A DNA stretch of 39,050 nucleotides from Gammaproteobacteria bacterium. Its GTDB lineage: Bacteria; Pseudomonadota; Gammaproteobacteria; Pseudomonadales; Cellvibrionaceae. The translations under genes and the position numbers were made by a program. The stretch is taken from contig SYDJ01000078.1 in assembly GCA_005801205.1 (NCBI GenBank), positions 1 to 39,050 of the forward strand, read 5' to 3'. The notes beneath the pieces are model-generated. The model did not search any database, was not told the DNA's origin, and was given only the letters and a program-made list of their open reading frames with translations. Positions 33,440 through 39,050 of the stretch are shown here, piece by piece. Position 1 is the stretch's first letter. The number at the start of each line of letters is the position of its first letter.

Positions 33440-33608
33440 GTGTATTGATTGCGGCCGAGACTAACAAAGACTTATGACACTTTTCTTGCAGCGAGAATGT
33501 AAAGATAAAAAGACAAAAAATGGTGATGTTAAAAATTATAGCCTATGAACAATATCACTAAGCTACGCTTTCTAGCCACGTGATACACGCACTAAATAAG
33601 CCTATCAG

Positions 33609-34373
33609 TTAAAACCACATTCGCACACCTGCCACCAGTGTGGTATCGCGAGTGGATTCTCCTTTTTTCTCAGCTATATTGGCAGTTGTACCAAACTGCC
33701 TACTCCAGTTCACCACTATATAGGGTGCAAACTCGCGTTTTATCTCATAACGTAAACGCAAGCCGGCGGTAATATCCGATAGCCCTGAACCTGTGCCAGT
33801 TTCCCAGTCATTTTGGCCGTAGAGATTCACGGCGAGCTCCGGCGATAAAATAAGTTTTTGTGTAAATAAAAATTCATATTCAGCTGACATACGCAGTGCG
33901 GTTTTGCCGGATTCGCCCACAAAAAAAGCCGCATCCACTTCAAAGAAATAGGGTGCAAGGCCTTGGACACCCAATACGCCCCAAGTTTGGGTTGGTGTCG
34001 GTTTTATATCATGGCGAATACCCAATTGCAGATCCCAATAAGGCGCAATAGCACGGCTATAAAGCGCTTGCACTTCAGCCTCTTCAATTTCTCCATCGCG
34101 CTTTTCAACATCTGTTTTCAGCCAAAATTTGTTTAGGTCGTTGCCAATCCATGCTTGCGCCTCAATAATCAATGGGTTTGCGCCATCAATATTGCGTAAT
34201 TCAAGTCGATCAAACATAACTTTGGTGACGATGGGATTATCGCCATGATCGTGCACACTTTCCATTTCATGTGCACCACTATGTTCATCTGCGTATACGA
34301 GGGCCGAGGGTAAATAAAAACTGGCGGCGATGAGTGTGGCGATGAAATTTTTCGCATAATGTTTTTTCATCAT
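33609..34373 (-). CDS. copB: Copper resistance outer-membrane protein CopB
   Basis: A 254-residue beta-barrel of the CopB/PcoB family that helps keep copper out of the cytoplasm, probably in the outer membrane. It has an N-terminal signal peptide cleaved near VYADEHS, then a short metal-binding His-rich stretch (DEHSGAHEMESVHDHGDN) and the barrel motifs NKFWLKTDVEKRDGE and YSRAIAPYWDLQLGIRHD; it ends in Trp-Phe, as outer-membrane proteins do. The His/Met-rich spacer is shorter than in plasmid PcoB. AGGAG overlaps the copA stop and serves one of two adjacent ATGs (34373 or 34370). It follows copA by seven bases, so they are translated from one transcript. Confidence 0.93.
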   Translation of the reverse strand: MMKKHYAKNFIATLIAASFYLPSALVYADEHSGAHEMESVHDHGDNPIVTKVMFDRLELRNIDGANPLIIEAQAWIGNDLNKFWLKTDVEKRDGEIEEAEVQALYSRAIAPYWDLQLGIRHDIKPTPTQTWGVLGVQGLAPYFFEVDAAFFVGESGKTALRMSAEYEFLFTQKLILSPELAVNLYGQNDWETGTGSGLSDITAGLRLRYEIKREFAPYIVVNWSRQFGTTANIAEKKGESTRDTTLVAGVRMWF

Positions 34374-34380
34374 AAATCTC

Positions 34381-36261
34381 CTATATCACCTTAACCATAC
34401 GCATCATACCGAGCATGTGGTAGAGCAGATGACAGTGATACGCCCAGCGGCCTTTGGCGTCGGCAGTCAGTAAATAACTAATTTTTGAACCGGGTTGTAC
34501 CAGTACGGTGTGTTTGCGCGGAATAAAATCCGGGTCGCCCGTTTCTATTTCACTCCACATGCCGTGCAAGTGAATGGGGTGGGTCATCATGGTGTCGTTG
34601 ACGAGAATAATGCGCACGCGCTCGCCGAATTTAAATTCTAGCGGCGCGGCCTCCATAAAACGTTGGCCATTCATCGACCACATATAGCGATACATATTGC
34701 CGGTTAAATGTAATTCAATTTCGCGTGTAGGTTCGCGTTTGTCGCGTGTGGGTTCAAGGCCGCGTAAGTCAGCATAGGTAAGTACTTTTCGGCCATAGAG
34801 ATGCTCGTTATGGCGCAGGCCAATCCCCGGGTCTGCAAGCCCACTCGCGGGTGATTCTGCATGCATATCTACTTGCGGGCCAAATTCAGTTTTGGGGTGA
34901 ATAACTTTTCCGTTAGTGTCAAAGTTACTGCCGAATCCTGCTTTGGCGAGACTGCTCATCGCTTGTGGTTCGGGCTTCATAGCGTTCATAACATGGCCGC
35001 TGTGATCCATGCCTGCCATCGTGCCCATATCGTGACCGCTGTGATCTTCAACAGCACTGCTAAGAGTATGAGCGCTGTGATCAATCGCATTACTCTGCGC
35101 TGCAGTATGTTGACTATGATCCATTCCACTCATATCCATGCCCATGTCTTTATGACTTAAAACAGGAGCAGGATCCATTGCGGGAATTTCAGTTTTTAAA
35201 TGTGGATTTGTTGTAAGTGTTCCGCGTGCAAAACCGGTGCGATCAATATTTTGCGCAAAAATGGTGTAAGCAGTTTCTGCTTCGGGTGTAACAATTACAT
35301 CGTAGGTTTCAGCAGTTCCTATTCTGAATTCATCTACAGTGACTGGCTGAATATTTTGGCCATCGGCGGCGACCACTGTCATTTTTAATCCGGGAATGCG
35401 CACATCAAAAATCGTCATGGCGGCGCCGTTAATAAAACGCAAACGAATTTTTTCATTGGCTTTGAATAAACCCAGCCAGTTTTGTGCGGGTGTAATGCCG
35501 TTCATCAAATAGGTGTAGCCGGTGACATCGGCAATATCCGTATCACTCATGCGCATCTTGTTCCACATCGCACGCTCATTCCAGGTTTTTGCAAAACCTT
35601 TGGCTTTCACGTCGCTCCAAAAATCGCCTACTGTGCGTTCGCGATAGTTGTAGTAGTGACTCATTTTTTTGAGCGTTGCATAAATTTTATCGGGGGCTGT
35701 GTCTGTCCAATCGGAAAGTAATACGACCATATCGCGGTCATAAGCAACAGGGTCTGGTTCTTTGGGGTCGATAATAATGGCACCGAGCAAACCGGTTTGT
35801 TCTTGGAAGCCCGAATGACTGTGGTACCAATAGGTGCCGTTTTGTTTTACATCGAATTCATAGTCAAAGGTTTCACCGGGTTTTATGCCCGCAAAATCAA
35901 AACCGGGGGAGCCATCCATAGTGGAGGGCAGCACAATGCCATGCCAGTGAATGGAACTGTCTTCGTGCAAATTATTGGTAACACGCAGCTTAACGCGCTC
36001 ACCTTCTTTCCAACGCAAAATCGGTGCAGGTAAGCTGCCATTTACGGTGGTTGCTACGCACGCTTTACCGGTGTAATTCACTTTTTGGTAACCAATTTGC
36101 AAATCAAATTGGTTACCGCTTAAAACCTTGGCGTTCGCCGTTGGTGCGAGTGAATTGGCAAACGTTATTTGTGAAAAAGGCAGGGATGTTAGTGCAAGTG
36201 CAGATGATGCACCCATTACAAAGTGTCGGCGTGATATAGTCGGTTGCAAATTTGCTTTCAT
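34381..36261 (-). CDS. copA: Periplasmic multicopper oxidase CopA
   Basis: A 626-residue copper-detoxifying oxidase of the CopA/PcoA family, oxidising Cu(I) in the periplasm. The Tat signal is ISRRHFVMG at residues 9-17. Copper ligands are visible: HWHG at 105-108, YWYHSHSG near 147, HPIHLHGMW and HCHLLYHMLGMM at the end, which give the trinuclear and type 1 sites. A His/Met-rich insert (about residues 370-430, with repeats such as GMDHSGH and DHSAHT) probably binds copper. GGAGAA precedes the ATG. It is first in the copAB operon. No copC, copD or copRS genes are in the window. Confidence 0.95.
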   Translation of the reverse strand: MKANLQPTISRRHFVMGASSALALTSLPFSQITFANSLAPTANAKVLSGNQFDLQIGYQKVNYTGKACVATTVNGSLPAPILRWKEGERVKLRVTNNLHEDSSIHWHGIVLPSTMDGSPGFDFAGIKPGETFDYEFDVKQNGTYWYHSHSGFQEQTGLLGAIIIDPKEPDPVAYDRDMVVLLSDWTDTAPDKIYATLKKMSHYYNYRERTVGDFWSDVKAKGFAKTWNERAMWNKMRMSDTDIADVTGYTYLMNGITPAQNWLGLFKANEKIRLRFINGAAMTIFDVRIPGLKMTVVAADGQNIQPVTVDEFRIGTAETYDVIVTPEAETAYTIFAQNIDRTGFARGTLTTNPHLKTEIPAMDPAPVLSHKDMGMDMSGMDHSQHTAAQSNAIDHSAHTLSSAVEDHSGHDMGTMAGMDHSGHVMNAMKPEPQAMSSLAKAGFGSNFDTNGKVIHPKTEFGPQVDMHAESPASGLADPGIGLRHNEHLYGRKVLTYADLRGLEPTRDKREPTREIELHLTGNMYRYMWSMNGQRFMEAAPLEFKFGERVRIILVNDTMMTHPIHLHGMWSEIETGDPDFIPRKHTVLVQPGSKISYLLTADAKGRWAYHCHLLYHMLGMMRMVKVI

Positions 36262-36279
36262 AGTTCTCCTTACATCGAT

Positions 36280-36339
36280 CTATGATGAATCAGCCTATGA
36301 TACATCAAGCTATGCTGCCCCAGTCTATGATGGAGGGAT
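36280..36339. repeat. Four 15-bp direct repeats upstream of copA
   Basis: Units at 36280, 36295, 36310 and 36325 each begin CTATGAT or CTATGCT in exact 15-base register; the first two also share ATCA in their second half. They start 19 bases before the copA start codon (minus strand). In the plus direction the frame reads YD-type repeats, but it runs antisense to copA and lacks a gene context. Confidence 0.6.
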
Positions 36340-36403
36340 TGAACTCGGTAAAAAGTGAGCGTAATTACCTATTTTTAAATGAATTGATTCTGGGTATTGA
36401 TTA

Positions 36404-36423
36404 ATAATTCTGGTTAGAATTAT
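36404..36423. promoter_or_regulatory. Dyad in the copA-lemA divergent gap
   Basis: ATAATTCT (36404-36411) pairs with AGAATTAT (36416-36423) around GGTT, a perfect eight-base dyad. A second ATTCTGG lies 20 bases upstream. It lies between copA (minus) and lemA (plus), so a regulator site for either gene is possible; it does not match the CopR/CusR consensus I know. Confidence 0.35.
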
Positions 36424-36503
36424 CAGTCATGATCGTTAGATGCGTCAAACGGCCATATCAACAATATTCTGTAATTTAAGTGAGCAATTTTAGGAGAAAC
36501 AAT

Positions 36504-37124
36504 ATGCGAATTTCACAAGTATTCTTGGCGGGGCTTTTAATGCTGTGCCTATCGGGTTGTGGTTACAACAAGTTTCAATCATCTGACGAACAGGTTAAAG
36601 CCAGCTGGGCTGAAGTTGTAAATCAATATCAGCGCCGTGCAGATTTAATACCCAACTTGGTGAGCACCGTAAAAGGTTATGCCTCACACGAAGAATCCGT
36701 ATTTTTGGGCGTAACCAATGCGCGCGCAAAAGTAGGTAGCACGCAAATTACCCCTGAACTGGTTAACAACCCAGAGGCCTTTGCCAAGTTTCAAGCCGCG
36801 CAGGGTGAGCTGACCAGTTCACTCTCGCGCTTATTGGTGGTTGCAGAAAATTATCCGCAATTAAAAGCCGATGCAAACTTCCGCGATTTGCAAGCACAGC
36901 TTGACGGTACAGAGAACCGCATTACAGTAGCGCGTAATCGTTACATTAAGGATGTTCAAGAATATAACGTTGCTGTGCGTTCGTTTCCCAGCAATATCAC
37001 CGCAAAAATATTTGGTTACGATGTTAAACCTAACTTCACGGTAGAAAATGAAAAAGAAATTTCTACTGCGCCTAAAGTGAATTTTGATGCAGCACCTGCA
37101 CAGCCGCAGAGCGATGCTAAATGA
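36504..37124 (+). CDS. lemA: LemA family lipoprotein
   Basis: A 206-residue protein of the LemA family (four-helix bundle, role unknown, widely found with TPM-domain proteins). It has a lipoprotein signal ending in LSGC (Cys18), the family start NKFQSSDEQVKASWAEVVNQYQRRADLIPNLV (about residues 20-52 in two adjoining parts) and the C-terminal VRSFPSNITAKIFGY motif. GGAGAAAC lies about six bases upstream of the ATG at 36504, favouring it over a start at 36480. It overlaps the next gene by four bases (ATGA), giving a tight operon with two TPM genes. Localisation as an inner-membrane or periplasmic lipoprotein is inferred from Gly at +2. Confidence 0.93.
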   Translation: MRISQVFLAGLLMLCLSGCGYNKFQSSDEQVKASWAEVVNQYQRRADLIPNLVSTVKGYASHEESVFLGVTNARAKVGSTQITPELVNNPEAFAKFQAAQGELTSSLSRLLVVAENYPQLKADANFRDLQAQLDGTENRITVARNRYIKDVQEYNVAVRSFPSNITAKIFGYDVKPNFTVENEKEISTAPKVNFDAAPAQPQSDAK

Positions 37125-37984
37125 GTAAGATAAAAACGCAGCTGCTGGCGCTTTTACTTTTATGGCTAGCAATAGGCGCGTGCTTTAGCGCCCAAGCAGA
37201 AATTGCAGTGCCCAAACTGACAGGCCATGTTATCGACCAAACGGCAACGCTTAGTCCTGCTGAAATCTCACAGTTGGAACAAACACTGCGTGAGTTTGAA
37301 GCGAAAAAAGGTAGCCAAGTCGCCGTACTTATTGTGCCCACGACTGAACCAGAGGCGATTGAACAATACTCCATTCGTGTTGCAGACGCGTGGAAGTTGG
37401 GCCGTCAAAAAGTGGATGACGGTGTAATTCTGTTAATCGCAAAAAATGATCGTACGCTACGTATTGAAGTGGGTTATGGCTTAGAAGGCGCGCTTACGGA
37501 TATCACTAGCAAACGTATCATTAGCGAAACCATTACACCTTATTTTAAACAGGGCGATTTTAACGGCGGCATAATGGCTGGCGTGCAACAAATGCTGCGC
37601 GTAATAGACGGCGAGCCTTTACCTCCACCTTCACATAAAAGTGGAAGTGGCAGTCAAAACGGCTCACAATTTTTCCCCATTATTATTTTAATCGCCTTTG
37701 CTGTGGGTGGAACGCTGCGCGCAATTCTGGGTAAGTTTTTAGGTGCTTTGGCAACCGGTGGAATTATTGGCATTATTGTTTGGATATTTATGAGTGCCTT
37801 TGGTATGGCTGTGTTAGCAGGTCTGGCTGCTTTTCTATTTACTCTTTTTAGCAATGGAGGCGGTGGTGGAGGCGGCAGAGGCTGGGGCGGTGGCGGTGGA
37901 TTTGGTGGAGGCAGTTTCGGAGGAGGTGGCTTCAGTGGTGGAGGTGGCGGTTTTGGTGGCGGTGGCGCTTCGGGGAGATGGTAA
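37121..37984 (+). CDS. TPM-domain protein with glycine-rich tail
   Basis: A 287-residue YgcG-type TPM (TLP18.3/Psb32/MOLO-1) protein. Signal peptide to about residue 26, then the TPM domain (about 30-165: HVIDQTATLSPAEISQLE, DDGVILLIAKNDRTLRIEVGYGLEGALTD). A Ser/Gly linker, two hydrophobic segments (about 185-235) and a C-terminal glycine-rich tail (about 245-285, mostly Gly with Phe, Ser and Arg) follow. The tail is the typical ending of this family. The TPM fold is reported as a phosphatase in plants, but function in bacteria is unknown. It overlaps lemA by four bases. Confidence 0.92.
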   Translation: MSKIKTQLLALLLLWLAIGACFSAQAEIAVPKLTGHVIDQTATLSPAEISQLEQTLREFEAKKGSQVAVLIVPTTEPEAIEQYSIRVADAWKLGRQKVDDGVILLIAKNDRTLRIEVGYGLEGALTDITSKRIISETITPYFKQGDFNGGIMAGVQQMLRVIDGEPLPPPSHKSGSGSQNGSQFFPIIILIAFAVGGTLRAILGKFLGALATGGIIGIIVWIFMSAFGMAVLAGLAAFLFTLFSNGGGGGGGRGWGGGGGFGGGSFGGGGFSGGGGGFGGGGASGRW

Positions 37985-37986
37985 GC

Positions 37987-38484
37987 ATGAATATTAAACG
38001 TATCGCCAAGCATTTTCTTATGACTCGCTGGCAAGTGAATAAAAGTTTTCCTGCCGCAACGCTGGATGCCATTGAAAAAGAAATTAAAGCCAGCGAAACA
38101 ATGCACGCAGGGGAAATCAGGTTTGTCGTTGAAGCTGCGCTTGATGGAGCACCGCTGTTTAAAGATCAATCTGCACAAGAACGTGCGCTAGATATTTTTT
38201 CGCAATTGCGTATTTGGGATACCGAACACAACAACGGCCTACTCATTTATTTATTGCTAGCCGATCATGCCGTGGAAATTGTGGCGGATCGTGGCATTCA
38301 CGCCAAAGTTGGCACCGAGGAATGGCAAAAAATCTGCCGCAAAATGGAAAGTGATTTTGCAGCGGGGAATTTCAAACAGGGTGCGTGTATTGGCATCAAT
38401 TCTATAACGGAGCACTTGGCTGCGCATTTCCCCAGAGCGGCAGATGATAAGGATGAGCTGGCTAATAAACCTGTGGTGATCTAA
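37987..38484 (+). CDS. TPM-domain protein, second copy
   Basis: A 165-residue TPM-domain protein without signal peptide. It shows the domain pattern AIEKEIKASETMHAGEIRFVVEAAL, WDTEHNNGLLIYLLLADHAVEIVADRGI and EEWQKICRKMESDFAAGNFKQG (each broken here). It begins two bases after the first TPM gene; the ATG at 37987 follows GGGGAG by about ten bases, while the 37978 ATG would be too close. Probably cytoplasmic or membrane-attached. LemA-TPM-TPM is a recurrent trio of unknown purpose. A strong terminator follows. Confidence 0.9.
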   Translation: MNIKRIAKHFLMTRWQVNKSFPAATLDAIEKEIKASETMHAGEIRFVVEAALDGAPLFKDQSAQERALDIFSQLRIWDTEHNNGLLIYLLLADHAVEIVADRGIHAKVGTEEWQKICRKMESDFAAGNFKQGACIGINSITEHLAAHFPRAADDKDELANKPVVI

Positions 38485-38504
38485 GAAGTGCTCATGTTAT
38501 CCAA

Positions 38505-38535
38505 AAAAGGGATGCCCGCTAACGGGTATCCTTTT
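38505..38535 (+). terminator. Rho-independent terminator after the lemA-TPM operon
   Basis: GGATGCCCG pairs with CGGGTATCC with one G-U pair around a CTAA loop, flanked by A residues on the left and four T residues on the right. Confidence 0.75.
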
Positions 38536-38631
38536 AATTAATAGTGTGACATTTAATTAAGAGTGATATCACTGCCAGTCACATCCGAGCTTTTGCGTAC
38601 AGAGTGGCTGTGATTTTCACGTGGAAATAAG

Positions 38632-38640
38632 TGCTACAAT
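38632..38640 (+). promoter_or_regulatory. Extended -10 promoter for greB
   Basis: TGCTACAAT is an extended -10 element about 90 bases upstream of the greB ATG. The -35 region is weak, as is common for this promoter class. Confidence 0.45.
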
Positions 38641-38731
38641 CGCCCGCAATTATTTCTGGCAGAGGGATGGTGAGTACGAATAATCGCCAAGTTTCTTCTG
38701 TTTAATATTCATCAGTGCTCCTATAAAAAAT

Positions 38732-39050
38732 ATGAAAACTCCCCTCATTACCAAAGAAGGCTTAGAAAAACTCAAAGCCGAATTAGATCACCTCTGGCGT
38801 GTAGAACGGCCAGATACCACGCAAAAAGTATCCTGGGCGGCAAGCCTTGGTGATCGCTCAGAGAACGCAGACTACCAATACAACAAGAAAAGATTGCGTG
38901 AAATTGACCGCAGAGTGCGTTACCTACGCAAATGTATTGAAGATCTTAAAGTAGTTGAATATTCCCCCGTGCAAGAAGGCAAAGTATTTTTTGGCGCATG
39001 GGTAGAAATTGAAAATGATAACGGCGATCAAAAACGTTTTCGCATTGTCG
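38732..39050 (+). CDS. greB: Transcription elongation factor GreB, N-terminal part (cut by window edge)
   Basis: The first 106 residues are present. GreB enters the RNA polymerase secondary channel and stimulates cleavage of backtracked RNA. It begins with TPLITKEGLEKLKAEL and has the coiled-coil finger; the acidic tip residues Asp41 and Glu44 lie in GDRSENADYQYNKKRLREID. Basic Arg and Lys follow, including KKRLREIDRRVRYLRK, which marks GreB rather than GreA. The C-terminal FKBP-like domain begins near residue 80 and runs past the window. Confidence 0.95.
   Translation, partial: MKTPLITKEGLEKLKAELDHLWRVERPDTTQKVSWAASLGDRSENADYQYNKKRLREIDRRVRYLRKCIEDLKVVEYSPVQEGKVFFGAWVEIENDNGDQKRFRIV

Noticed and set aside
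36128-36358. Plus-strand frame with YDESA/YDTSS-like repeats
   Set aside because: Runs antisense to the copA start; the repeat is the 15-bp DNA repeat read in frame. Coding is not supported.
37654-38178. 174-residue minus-strand proline-rich frame
   Set aside because: Antisense to the glycine-rich TPM tail; poly-Pro arises from complementing Gly codons.
1-39050. tRNA or rRNA genes
   Set aside because: No cloverleaf, T-loop or rRNA-like stretch was recognised, though a tRNA search was not run.

Overview
The window is a compact chromosomal segment from a gammaproteobacterium. By eye it is neither GC- nor AT-rich. Gene content and order (mrp-dcd; pepA-holC-small gene, divergent from lptF-lptG; greB, dinG, mazG, yqcC) resemble Pseudomonas and Cellvibrio relatives, and a Cellvibrionaceae-type organism is my best guess. 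That assignment rests on gene-order memory and protein likeness, not on a search.

Layout. 1-0.5 kb: start of metG (minus strand, cut by the window edge). 0.6-12.1 kb: a block lying between metG and mrp, which are neighbours in Pseudomonas. It holds a DUF4870 membrane protein, a complete Anbu cluster (circularly permuted ATP-grasp, alpha-E protein, transglutaminase-like protease, Anbu proteasome-like peptidase) behind a strong candidate sigma-54 promoter, a GGDEF-EAL protein, and an RND efflux adaptor and pump without an outer-membrane channel gene. 12.2-15.9 kb: mrp, dcd, an HI0933/YhiN-type flavoprotein and a small lipoprotein. 15.9-18.6 kb (minus): pepA, holC and a hypothetical gene. 18.7-21.1 kb: an 18-bp tandem repeat, then lptF and lptG. 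21.1-29.3 kb: a REC-GGDEF-REC regulator, a YchJ-like protein, a PlsC-type acyltransferase overlapping dinG, yqcC, mazG and an HD-GYP protein, with palindromic repeat elements at 26.5 and 29.3-29.5 kb. 29.5-36.3 kb (minus): a small lipoprotein, a PhoX-like lipoprotein with a collagen-like stalk, a two-heme lipoprotein, and copB and copA. 36.5-38.5 kb: lemA and two TPM-domain genes. 38.7 kb to the end: start of greB.

How they fit together. Most of the window is housekeeping: translation, Fe-S delivery, dUTP supply, replication, LPS export, nucleotide clean-up and transcript rescue. The accessory parts are the Anbu peptide-modification/proteolysis cluster, three cyclic-di-GMP enzymes (at 5.5, 21.1 and 28.0 kb), the RND pump, and an envelope group on the minus strand with copper oxidase and porin, a diheme protein and a PhoX-like enzyme. 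The strongest candidate for something not well described is the Anbu cluster with its apparent sigma-54/NtrC-like control region and an RNA hairpin that covers the Anbu ribosome binding site. I saw no CRISPR array, rRNA, tRNA, prophage or transposase gene.
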